Assembly (NCBI GenBank): GCA_943327965.2
Contig: CALPYQ020000110.1
Span: forward strand, 1-6,156
DNA: 6,156 nt
From: Singulisphaera sp. GP187
GTDB taxonomy: Bacteria > Pseudomonadota > Gammaproteobacteria > Burkholderiales > Burkholderiaceae_C
Direction of reading: 5' to 3'
A model generated the notes under the pieces. It had not been told where the DNA came from. It did no database searches and was given only the letters and a program-made list of their open reading frames with translations. A program made the translations under genes and the position numbers. Every line of letters starts with the position of its first letter. Position 1 is the first letter of the stretch. This document shows positions 1 through 6,156 of the stretch, piece after piece.

Positions 1-246
1 GGTGACCGGGCCGCGGCGCCAATATGCGCCCTTGTACAGGTACTGCCAAATGTCTTCGATCTGTTGAGGGTCACGGCCTATCAAACACGGAATGACATGC
101 TCCTCTAAGTAACTGACCACTGACAATTCTCGGCCATTGAGTGTGGCGTCGCCAATGCCCGTCAGGCCTTCATCGGTTTCAATTTTGAGCGTGACAAAAT
201 TGCGGCCGGGGCAGCAAACAATGACGCGGGCAGCAGTAATTTTCAT
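1..246 (-). CDS. manD: D-mannonate dehydratase, ManD/RspA type (enolase superfamily), N-terminal 82 codons only
   Basis: ManD removes water from D-mannonate to give 2-keto-3-deoxy-D-gluconate in the cytoplasm, the step after fructuronate reduction in glucuronate breakdown. Only the N-terminal capping domain is in the window. Translated from the ATG at 246 it begins [20 protein letters not shown], then [10 protein letters not shown] (31-40) and [18 protein letters not shown] (63-80), which I recognise as the conserved start of this family (about 400 residues in full). Asn37 falls in the TLNGRE loop; from memory, characterised ManD proteins use an Asn there to contact substrate. The metal-binding acidic residues and catalytic His/Arg/Tyr lie beyond the left edge. 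The gene starts 27 bases after the stop of the UxuB-type gene, with only a weak AAAAGA ribosome site, so it is probably the next cistron. Some family members prefer gluconate or are nearly inactive, which this fragment cannot resolve. It is not the unrelated iron-dependent UxuA. Confidence 0.9.
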   Translation of the reverse strand, partial: MKITAARVIVCCPGRNFVTLKIETDEGLTGIGDATLNGRELSVVSYLEEHVIPCLIGRDPQQIEDIWQYLYKGAYWRRGPVT

Positions 247-273
247 GACAAGTCTTTTGAAAATGAACAGGGC

Positions 274-1686
274 TTAAGGGTCCAAGCTGATGGCAAATTT
301 GACAGTGGCATCAACCCCTTGATGCAACACCTGATCGTGCCAATAGGCGACGCGTTGGGCCCACAATGTGTTGTTCGGCAATTCAGAGCCCCAAAGGTCT
401 TGTCGATCTAGCAAGGCCTTCAAACAGCCGGCGGCATCGGCCACTTGGTTTTGACCGATGGCCATTAAGCTTTCTGCTTCAGGATCGTTCAAGGTGTAGG
501 CGTGCCCTTGCTCGTCAATGGCCAAGGTGTAGCGCAGAAAAATAGCCGCCGCCAAAGCATGCCGTTCAAACGATTGACCTTTGGCCATTTGCGCCAAAAC
601 AGTGGGCGGCCAGCGCTGCGGAATTTTTTGTGAACTGTCGGTGGCAATCTGATGCACGCTGTGTTTCAGGTACGGGTTGCCAAAGCGCTGAATGAGCGCA
701 TCGCGGTATTCTTGCCAGTCGGTGCGACTCAAATGGGGCGCCACTTCAAGACTCATCATTTGATGGACAAACGCACGAATGTGATCGGCACCAATGCAAT
801 CGGCGATGTGCGCGCGGCCTGTGATGGCGCCCATCAAGGCCATGGCGGTATGGCTGCCGTTGAGCATGCGCAGTTTGGCCTCTTCGTAACTGTGCACCTG
901 CGATGTGACGCGCACACCGCACTTGGCCAACAGGGCTGCATCGGAGGGGTCGACAAAATGGTCTTCAATGACCCATTCCCAAAATGTTTCGGTGCTAAGG
1001 GCACAGTCGTCTTCTAAGCCCAGCACTGCTTTGGCAGCTTCAGCAACTTCGGCCGTGGCCGCTGGCACGATGCGATCGACCATGCTGCAGGGGAAAGCGC
1101 AATGGGCGTCGATCCATTGCATGAGGCTAGCGTCTTGCGTGTTGGCCGTGGCGTGAATTAAGGCTTTAAGTTTGTGGCCGTTGCCTTGCAAGTTGTCGCA
1201 GGAGGCAATGGTCAGTCCCGCACGGCCCGTAGCATGGCGCAATCGCAAGCCATCGATTAGCAATTGCGCCAGTGCAGGCGTGTAACCTTTTTCTGTGACG
1301 GTGATGGTGATCCAACGCGTGCTTTGGGCAGCGATGGCATTCAAAACAGATTGTCTTTCGGTGGTGGCCACACTGGTTTGCCAGAGCGCGCCTGGCACTT
1401 GCCATTCAACGCCCGTGGCGCCCGCAATGCGCACTGCATACAAGCCATCTTGTGCGCGCAGTTTGTTGACCAAACCGGGTTGGGTCATGCCCACCCCATG
1501 AATGCCCCATCGCGCATCGCCTTCGCGCAACAGTTGGTCAAACACCATGGCTTGGTGAGCGCGATGAAATGCGCCTAAGCCCAAATGCACCACGCCTGTT
1601 TCTGAGGGTTGGGGTGTATAGCCCGGTGTTTTGACAGAAGCAGAAACTTCAGAAAGCGTTGCGCGAGAGAGCTTGTGTTCAGACAT
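274..1686 (-). CDS. uxuB: D-fructuronate reductase (D-mannonate oxidoreductase), mannitol dehydrogenase family
   Basis: The protein is predicted to reduce D-fructuronate to D-mannonate with NADH in the cytoplasm. At 470 residues it is close to the usual 480-490. Visible family marks, in order, are the nucleotide-binding GLGAFHRAHQ (36-45), VTEKGY (130-135), SCDN (162-165), FPCSMVDRIVPAAT (198-211), WVIEDHFV (238-245), and the catalytic block KLRMLNGSHT (271-280) with Lys271, Asn276 and His279 of the polyol-specific long-chain dehydrogenases. SSQKIPQRW (351-359) follows in the C-terminal domain. These motifs resemble E. coli UxuB much more than UxaB (tagaturonate reductase), whose N-terminus is different. 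The gene lies between the Ldh_2 gene, which it overlaps by 8 bases, and manD, whose substrate it would make. No strong Shine-Dalgarno precedes the ATG at 1686, so translation is probably coupled to the upstream gene. A related alditol dehydrogenase is the main alternative, but the manD neighbour argues for UxuB. Confidence 0.88.
   Translation of the reverse strand: MSEHKLSRATLSEVSASVKTPGYTPQPSETGVVHLGLGAFHRAHQAMVFDQLLREGDARWGIHGVGMTQPGLVNKLRAQDGLYAVRIAGATGVEWQVPGALWQTSVATTERQSVLNAIAAQSTRWITITVTEKGYTPALAQLLIDGLRLRHATGRAGLTIASCDNLQGNGHKLKALIHATANTQDASLMQWIDAHCAFPCSMVDRIVPAATAEVAEAAKAVLGLEDDCALSTETFWEWVIEDHFVDPSDAALLAKCGVRVTSQVHSYEEAKLRMLNGSHTAMALMGAITGRAHIADCIGADHIRAFVHQMMSLEVAPHLSRTDWQEYRDALIQRFGNPYLKHSVHQIATDSSQKIPQRWPPTVLAQMAKGQSFERHALAAAIFLRYTLAIDEQGHAYTLNDPEAESLMAIGQNQVADAAGCLKALLDRQDLWGSELPNNTLWAQRVAYWHDQVLHQGVDATVKFAISLDP
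1679..1686 (-). other. 8-base stop/start overlap between the Ldh_2 and uxuB genes
   Basis: On the minus strand the sequence ATGTCTGA holds the uxuB start ATG (1684-1686) and the Ldh_2 stop TGA (1679-1681) in different frames. The bases just upstream (CTGAAACATCGAC) contain no good Shine-Dalgarno. This suggests, but does not prove, that ribosomes finishing the Ldh_2 gene re-start on uxuB. Confidence 0.6.
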
Positions 1687-2737
1687 GTCGATGTTTCAGT
1701 TTGGCTTCGGAAGCTTGAATTTCTGACCAGGTGGCGTCGTCAATCCAAATGCCATTTTGTGCCCGATCAGCACGGGCTTTGCGTTCAGGTTCACCAGCCA
1801 TCAGAACGCCATCACTGCCCGGTGCATCAGGGCTTTGGCGTAGCCAATCTTCAAATGCCAAGGCTTCTTTTTCAAAGGCGTCCTGTGTGCCTAAGCGCAC
1901 GGGGTCAATGATCATGGTCAGCATGCCGTTGAGGACAGCACGTTTGTCATCGGCCTCGCGATGCCATGTGCCACCGCCTGTGAGTGCGCCACCCAGCAGT
2001 TCGCAGGCCATGGCCATGCCAAAGCCTTTGTGTTCACCAAAGGTCATGAGAGCCCCAAAAAAACCATTGGATTGCGGGACCACCACCACGCCAGGGTTGT
2101 TGGTGGGGTGACCTTTTTCATCGATCAAATAACCGTCGGGGACTTGTTCGCCTTTGTTGTAGGCCACACGCATCTTGCCCTGCGCCACACGGCTGGTGGC
2201 AAAGTCCAGCACGAAAGGCTGGCGCTTGCCCATGGGCACACCAATGCAGCAGGGGTTGGTGCCAAAACGGCCATCGCCGCCGCCAAAGGGGGCCACCACA
2301 GGCCGTGACAACACATTGACAAAATGGATGGATACCAAACCTTGCGCCACGGCCATTTCGGCAAAGTGTCCAATGCGGCCTAAGTGATGCGAGCGGCTGA
2401 GCGCGACTGTGCAAATGCCATGTTGTTTGGCACGTTCAATGCCCATTTGCATGGCTTGCACACCCGTAATTTGGCCATAGCCGCGTTGACCATCCAAGCT
2501 GACCAAGGGGCCGGTGTCTAGCAGCACCTTGACGCCGGTGTTGGGGTTGAGGCCGCCTTCTAAAACGGCATCGACATAGCGTGGCACCATGCCCACACCA
2601 TGCGAGTCGTGACCGCTCAAGTTGGCCATGACCAAGTTGGCGGCAACCTGCTCAGCTTCGGCCAATTGGCTGCCGGCCATTTGAACAATGCCGGCAATTT
2701 GTGCTTGTAGTTGGGCTGCGGGAATACACAGGCTCAT
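1679..2737 (-). CDS. Ldh_2 (malate/L-lactate dehydrogenase) family NAD(P)H oxidoreductase, substrate unassigned
   Basis: This is a cytoplasmic 2-oxoacid reductase/dehydrogenase of the family that includes YiaK/DlgD (2,3-diketo-L-gulonate reductase), AllD (ureidoglycolate dehydrogenase), ComC (sulfolactate dehydrogenase) and DpkA. It is unrelated to classical Rossmann-fold lactate or malate dehydrogenases. From the ATG at 2737 it is 352 residues, a typical length. Visible marks are GHDSHGVGMVPRYV (42-55), where His46 matches the family's catalytic His, SRSHHLGRIGHF (114-125), FGTNPCCIGVP (158-168), DFATS (178-182) and GEHKGFGMAM (234-243). The start at 2737 has an AAGGAG site at ideal spacing; the in-frame ATG at 2773 lies inside the previous gene. 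The gene follows uxaA by 11 bases and overlaps uxuB by 8, so it is embedded in the hexuronate operon. The family does not fix the substrate. Tagaturonate, a diketo-acid or another keto-acid from sugar-acid breakdown are possible. Confidence 0.85.
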   Translation of the reverse strand: MSLCIPAAQLQAQIAGIVQMAGSQLAEAEQVAANLVMANLSGHDSHGVGMVPRYVDAVLEGGLNPNTGVKVLLDTGPLVSLDGQRGYGQITGVQAMQMGIERAKQHGICTVALSRSHHLGRIGHFAEMAVAQGLVSIHFVNVLSRPVVAPFGGGDGRFGTNPCCIGVPMGKRQPFVLDFATSRVAQGKMRVAYNKGEQVPDGYLIDEKGHPTNNPGVVVVPQSNGFFGALMTFGEHKGFGMAMACELLGGALTGGGTWHREADDKRAVLNGMLTMIIDPVRLGTQDAFEKEALAFEDWLRQSPDAPGSDGVLMAGEPERKARADRAQNGIWIDDATWSEIQASEAKLKHRHV

Positions 2738-2744
2738 GGTCAAA

Positions 2745-2750
2745 CTCCTT
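2745..2750 (-). promoter_or_regulatory. Ribosome binding site that sets the start of the Ldh_2 gene
   Basis: Read on the minus strand, AAGGAG lies 7 bases before the ATG at 2735-2737 and shares bases with the TAA stop of uxaA (2749-2751), giving TAAGGAGTTTGACCATG. It is the strongest Shine-Dalgarno match in front of any gene here, and it rules in this start over the ATG 12 codons upstream. Confidence 0.85.
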
Positions 2751-4275
2751 ACATCACGGCGCCAACTTGCCATGGCACAAATTCGTTTTGACCATAACCA
2801 TGCAACTCGCTTTTGGTGGGCTCTCCAGAAGCGGCTTTCAAGATCATTTCAAAAATGCGTTGGCCCATGTCGGCAATGCTGACACCGCCATCCACAATTT
2901 CACCGCAGTTGAGGTCCATGTCTTCTTCTTGTTTTTTCCACAAGGCCGAGTTGGTCGAAAACTTCAGACTGGGCGAGGGCGCGCAACCATAGGCACTGCC
3001 GCGGCCCGTGGTGAAGCAAATGAGGTTGGCACCGCCAGCCACTTGGCCTGTGGCGCTCACGGGATCGTAGCCAGGTGTGTCCATGTAGACAAAGCCATGG
3101 GTGTTGACGGGCTCGGCATATTCAAACACCGCTTGCAAGTTGCTGGTACCGCCTTTGGCCACAGCGCCCAGTGATTTTTCTAGGATGGTGGTTAGGCCGC
3201 CTGCTTTGTTGCCAGGCGAGGGGTTGTTGTTCATCTCGCCGCCATTGATCTCGGTGTATTTTTCCCACCAGTGAATTCGGTCGATGAGTTTTTGGGCCAC
3301 TTCAGGTTTGACAGCGCGGCGCGTTAGCAAGTGTTCAGCGCCATAAATTTCGGGCGTTTCACTGAGAATGGCCGTGCCGCCATGCTGCACCAACAAATCA
3401 ACGGCCGCACCCAAAGCAGGGTTGGCGCTGATGCCCGAATAGCCGTCGGAGCCGCCGCATTGCAGGCCCACGGTAATGTGTTCGGCGCTGCAAGGCTCGC
3501 GCTTGACTTGATTGGCGCGGGGCAACATTTCTTGAATGAGTGCGATGCCTTTTTCTACGGTCAAACGAGTGCCGCCAGTGTCTTGAATGTTGAACACCTT
3601 CAGGGTATCGCCTTCACGCAAACTGCTGTGCGCAAGCCAGGTGTTGAGTTGGTTGGTTTCGCAGCCCAAGCCCACCACCACCACGCCCCAAAAGTTGGCG
3701 TGTGTGGCATAGCCTGCCAAGGTGCGCTCTAGCAGTTTCATGCCCAGGCCTTCGGTGTCCATGCCACAGCCTGTGCCGTGCGTGAGTGCCACCACGCCAT
3801 CGACGTTGGGAAAGTTGGCCAAGGCAGCAGGGTTGTTGCGTTTGGAAAAATGATCGGCAATGGCGCGTGCAGCGGTGGCCGAACAATTGACGCTGGACAG
3901 CACCCCAATGTAGTTGCGCGTGGCCACACGCCCATCTGAACGCTTGATGCCCATGAAGGTGGCTTGCTTGTGCGGTGCTTCCGGCTTCACGTCTTGACCA
4001 ATGGCGTAGTCCCGCTCAAAGTTGCCTTTTTCGGGGCCCATGTTGAGGTTGTGCGTGTGAACATGTTCGCCAGGTTGAATGGCCGCGCTGGCAAAACCAA
4101 TGATTTGGTTGTAACGGCGCACAGGTTGACCCACCTCAATGGCTCGCGTGGCAACTTTGTGACCCGGCGGCACCAAGCCGCGCACAGGCACACCTTCGAC
4201 ATTGCTGCCGCTCATGAGTTGCGCGCGCGCAATGACCACGTCATCGGCGGGATGGAGACGAATGAAAAGGCTCAT
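2749..4275 (-). CDS. uxaA: Altronate dehydratase, UxaA/GarD family (SAF domain plus catalytic domain)
   Basis: The predicted reaction is dehydration of D-altronate to 2-keto-3-deoxy-D-gluconate, in the cytoplasm and with an iron-type metal as known for the family. At 508 residues it is full length (UxaA about 495, GarD about 523). An N-terminal SAF domain occupies roughly 1-90 and ends with the His-rich GEHVHTHN (69-76). The large catalytic domain follows, with YIGVLSSVNCSATAA (122-136), FPNVDGVVALTHGTGCGM (155-172), GLGCETNQ (202-209), LQCGGSDGYSGISANPALG (271-289), NPSPGNKAGG (351-360) and CFTTGRGSAYG (420-430). Cys130, Cys170, Cys205 and Cys273 sit in conserved blocks. The gene starts 9 bases after dctM with only a weak GAG-type ribosome site. 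It differs from E. coli UxaA at several motifs, and the C-terminus ends NEFVPWQVGAVM, not FKSGVTL. Galactarate dehydratase or another aldonate/aldarate dehydratase is the main alternative; HVHTHN and the manD/uxuB neighbours favour altronate. Confidence 0.82.
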   Translation of the reverse strand: MSLFIRLHPADDVVIARAQLMSGSNVEGVPVRGLVPPGHKVATRAIEVGQPVRRYNQIIGFASAAIQPGEHVHTHNLNMGPEKGNFERDYAIGQDVKPEAPHKQATFMGIKRSDGRVATRNYIGVLSSVNCSATAARAIADHFSKRNNPAALANFPNVDGVVALTHGTGCGMDTEGLGMKLLERTLAGYATHANFWGVVVVGLGCETNQLNTWLAHSSLREGDTLKVFNIQDTGGTRLTVEKGIALIQEMLPRANQVKREPCSAEHITVGLQCGGSDGYSGISANPALGAAVDLLVQHGGTAILSETPEIYGAEHLLTRRAVKPEVAQKLIDRIHWWEKYTEINGGEMNNNPSPGNKAGGLTTILEKSLGAVAKGGTSNLQAVFEYAEPVNTHGFVYMDTPGYDPVSATGQVAGGANLICFTTGRGSAYGCAPSPSLKFSTNSALWKKQEEDMDLNCGEIVDGGVSIADMGQRIFEMILKAASGEPTKSELHGYGQNEFVPWQVGAVM

Positions 4276-4284
4276 GAATAGAAC

Positions 4285-5679
4285 TCAATAAAACTGTTTA
4301 GGCAACCACAGCACTAGGCTGGGGAAATATGTAATGACGACCAAACTGCCCAGCAACGGGAAGAGCCAGGGCAAGATGGCGGCGGTAGTGCGTTCAACGC
4401 TGAGCTTGGCCACACGGGCCAATACAAACAAGACCATGCCCATGGGCGGGTGTAACAAACCAATCATGAGGTTCAGCACCATGACCAAGCCGAAGTGGAC
4501 CAAGTCAATGCCCAACTTTTGGCAGATAGGAACCAAGATGGGAACCAAAATGGTGATGGCTGCGGTGGGCTCCAAGAAGCAACCCACAAACAACATTAGC
4601 AAGTTGGCCAAAAGTAAAAACTTCCACGGTTCTTGCGTGATACCCAACACCCAATCGCTGATTGCCGCAGTGACGCCGGTGGCTGTGAGCATCCAACCAA
4701 AAATACTGGCGGCCGCCACAATGAACATGACCGTGGCGGTGGTTTCGACGGTGTCTAGGCAAATTTTCACAAACATCTTGATGTTCAGTGTGCGGTACCA
4801 CAAGAAGCCCAAAATGATGGCCCAGACACAAGCGGCAATGGCACCTTCAGTGGGAGTGAAAACGCCGGTGGTCATGCCGCCAATGAGCAAGACGGGCGTC
4901 ATGATGGGCAACACAGCTTGGAACTTGAACAGCTTGTCGGCAATGAACAAAAAGCCAAGCGAAATGAAAACGGTCAATTGAGGTGGCGTTTCAAACCAAG
5001 TGACCAAGCCCCAAACACCAAGGGGCCAACCTATGACAACGCTTGTTTCTGCCAATGCTTTGATAACGCGTGGCCATTCAAACTTAACGTCTGCACCCCA
5101 ATTGTTTTTGTGTGCAAAGTAAGCCACGGTCACCATCATGAGAAGGGCCATGAATACGCCTGGCAAGATGCCTGCCAAAAACAGCGAGCCCACCGAGACG
5201 TTGGCCATCATGCCGTAAATTACAAACGGCAAGCTGGGTGGAATGATGGGGCCCAGTGTGGCCGATGCCGCTGTGACACCCACTGCAAACTCGGTGCTGT
5301 AGCCGTGGTCTTTCATGGCTTTGATTTCGATGGTGCCAAGGCCTGCAGCGTCGGCAATGGCGGTGCCACTCATGCCTGCAAACACCACTGAGCCCACCAC
5401 ATTGACGTGCCCCAAGCCACCTTTCATCCAACCCACCAAAGCCAAGGCGTAGTTGTAAATGCGGTTGGTGATGCCCGCATTGTTCATGAGGTTGCCGGCC
5501 AAAATGAAGAAGGGCACGGCCAACAATGGAAAGCTGTCAATGCCAGACACCATGCGGTGAATGACCACAAAGGGTGGCGAGCTTTGTGTCCAGAATAAAT
5601 AAATGAGCGAGGCGCCTGCCATGGCAATGGCCACCGGAATGCCACCACTCATCAGCAACAAGAACAAAATTTTTAACAT
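4285..5679 (-). CDS. dctM: TRAP transporter large permease subunit (DctM/SiaM-type)
   Basis: This inner-membrane protein is the ion-coupled transport channel of a tripartite ATP-independent periplasmic (TRAP) transporter, working with the small subunit and a periplasmic solute-binding protein. Almost the whole 464-residue chain is hydrophobic, with many membrane segments. Family signatures are PFFILAGNLMNNAGIT (56-71), GGLGHVNVVGSVVFAGMSGT (87-106), ATLGPIIPPSLPFVIYG (140-156), GVFTPTEGA (272-280) and LMIGLLHPPMGMVLFV (404-419). It is some 35 residues longer than the common 425-430-residue DctM; the extra length appears to lie around 211-252, before the TPVLLIGGMTTGVFTPTE block. It starts 30 bases after dctQ, with a modest GAAAG-type ribosome site, and ends 9 bases before uxaA. 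The substrate is inferred from the neighbours to be a hexuronate or related sugar acid; the permease sequence itself does not say. Confidence 0.95.
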   Translation of the reverse strand: MLKILFLLLMSGGIPVAIAMAGASLIYLFWTQSSPPFVVIHRMVSGIDSFPLLAVPFFILAGNLMNNAGITNRIYNYALALVGWMKGGLGHVNVVGSVVFAGMSGTAIADAAGLGTIEIKAMKDHGYSTEFAVGVTAASATLGPIIPPSLPFVIYGMMANVSVGSLFLAGILPGVFMALLMMVTVAYFAHKNNWGADVKFEWPRVIKALAETSVVIGWPLGVWGLVTWFETPPQLTVFISLGFLFIADKLFKFQAVLPIMTPVLLIGGMTTGVFTPTEGAIAACVWAIILGFLWYRTLNIKMFVKICLDTVETTATVMFIVAAASIFGWMLTATGVTAAISDWVLGITQEPWKFLLLANLLMLFVGCFLEPTAAITILVPILVPICQKLGIDLVHFGLVMVLNLMIGLLHPPMGMVLFVLARVAKLSVERTTAAILPWLFPLLGSLVVITYFPSLVLWLPKQFY

Positions 5680-5709
5680 CGAATTTCTTTCAGATCTTGA
5701 AGTAGTTGC

Positions 5710-6156
5710 TTAGCGGTCGGTCATCTCTGACTCAGGACGCTGCAACACGGTGTAGCCGCGTTGCCAATGAATTTTCATGACCCAGATGGCACGGATGCAC
5801 ATGGCGGCAAAACCGGCCAACACGACGCCGTAGACCAAGTTCATGGGCAAGTCGACGATGGTCATCTTGTAGTTGCCCAGTTTCTCCATCATTTGATAGG
5901 TTAGAAATGTGGCGGCGCCAAAAAAACCAATGCGCATGATGTCCACCAAGTTGTTCATGAACTTGGACAGCCACTTTGGCATGAACTTGTAAAAGAAATC
6001 CACTTGAATGTGGTTGTTTTTGGCCACCCCAATGGTGGCACCGGTAAACACTGTGGCAATCAACAAATAACGTGCAATTTCTTCCGTCCATGAGGCCGAG
6101 TTGTTGAGCACATAGCGCGTGAAGAATTGGTAAAAAACAGTTGCGCCCAAGAGCCA
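5710..6156 (-). CDS. dctQ: TRAP transporter small permease subunit (DctQ-type), start missing at window edge
   Basis: This is the small inner-membrane partner of DctM in a TRAP transporter. The last 148 codons and the TAA stop (5710-5712) are present. The frame stays open to the right edge, reading WLLGATVFYQFFTRYVLNN, so the true start lies outside; an apparent TTG start at 6150 is only a Leu codon within the first membrane segment. The hallmark SWTEEIARYLL (22-32 of the fragment) follows that segment. Further membrane segments fall near 29-45, 74-90 and 106-127, and the tail after about 128 is polar. Typical DctQ proteins run 160-190 residues, so some 15-40 residues are probably missing. 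It lies 30 bases before dctM, the usual pair order. A solute-binding protein gene (dctP) would be expected near by but cannot be seen. Confidence 0.92.
   Translation of the reverse strand, partial: WLLGATVFYQFFTRYVLNNSASWTEEIARYLLIATVFTGATIGVAKNNHIQVDFFYKFMPKWLSKFMNNLVDIMRIGFFGAATFLTYQMMEKLGNYKMTIVDLPMNLVYGVVLAGFAAMCIRAIWVMKIHWQRGYTVLQRPESEMTDR

Noticed and set aside
652..1578. Several overlapping plus-strand open frames opposite uxuB
   Set aside because: The minus-strand UxuB frame carries all the family motifs; these frames overlap one another and have no recognisable product.
2738..2773. Upstream in-frame ATG at 2773 that would lengthen the Ldh_2 protein by 12 residues (MASWRRDVRSLT)
   Set aside because: It would overlap the end of uxaA and has no clear ribosome site, whereas the ATG at 2737 has AAGGAG at 7 bases and gives an N-terminus that fits the family.
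2701..3174. Plus-strand open frame of 157 codons opposite the end of uxaA
   Set aside because: It is antisense to a conserved enzyme, its protein has no recognisable motif, and it runs across the uxaA/Ldh_2 junction.
4334..4981. Plus-strand open frame of 215 codons opposite dctM
   Set aside because: It is antisense to a clear DctM gene, is rich in Lys, Met, Asn and Thr as expected from reversed codons of a hydrophobic protein, and shows no recognisable domain.
4918..5391. Plus-strand open frame of 157 codons rich in Cys and His, opposite dctM
   Set aside because: The Cys and His come from antisense reading of Ala and Met codons in membrane segments. They are not spaced like a zinc-binding motif.
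5680..5709. AGATCT palindrome in the dctQ-dctM gap as a possible operator or terminator
   Set aside because: It is only a 6-base palindrome, with no stem of useful length and no T-run, in a 30-base gap inside an operon.
6148..6150. TTG at 6150 as the start of DctQ
   Set aside because: The frame stays open to the window edge (Trp-Leu before it), and a start here would remove most of the first membrane segment, so the gene is cut by the window edge.

Overview
The window is one strand of a compact catabolic operon. Every convincing gene reads on the minus strand, and gaps between genes are 30 bases or less, so the whole window looks like the middle of a single polycistronic transcript running right to left. 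It enters inside a TRAP transporter gene at the right edge and leaves inside a dehydratase gene at the left edge. No promoter, terminator, RNA gene, mobile element or repeat array was recognised, and no stretch above 300 bases lacks a gene.

In order of transcription: (1) the small membrane subunit of a TRAP transporter (DctQ type, start cut off by the window edge, 5710-6156); (2) its large membrane subunit (DctM type, 4285-5679); (3) a full-length UxaA/GarD-family dehydratase, best read as altronate dehydratase (2749-4275); (4) an Ldh_2-family (malate/L-lactate/diketogulonate dehydrogenase type) NAD(P)H oxidoreductase (1679-2737); (5) a UxuB-type fructuronate reductase of the long-chain mannitol dehydrogenase family (274-1686); (6) the first 82 codons of an enolase-superfamily D-mannonate dehydratase, ManD/RspA type (1-246).

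Together the genes point to uptake and breakdown of hexuronates (glucuronate and/or galacturonate) or the related aldonates. The TRAP permease would import the acid with sodium. UxuB would reduce fructuronate to mannonate and ManD would dehydrate mannonate to 2-keto-3-deoxygluconate (KDG). UxaA would dehydrate altronate to the same KDG. The reductase expected for the galacturonate branch (UxaB, tagaturonate to altronate) is not seen. The Ldh_2 gene sits directly behind uxaA, where such an enzyme would be useful; that role is only a hypothesis. The uronate isomerase, KDG kinase, KDPG aldolase, TRAP solute-binding protein and regulator are also absent and may lie outside the window.

The organism is probably a proteobacterium. 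A TRAP system combined with uxaA, uxuB and manD, the protein style and the moderate GC content suggest a betaproteobacterium of the Comamonadaceae/Burkholderiales kind. This is an inference from general resemblance, not from any search. The region looks like ordinary, well-maintained metabolic DNA. The points worth a second look are the unassigned Ldh_2 enzyme, a longer-than-usual DctM, and a UxaA that differs from the E. coli enzyme at family motifs.
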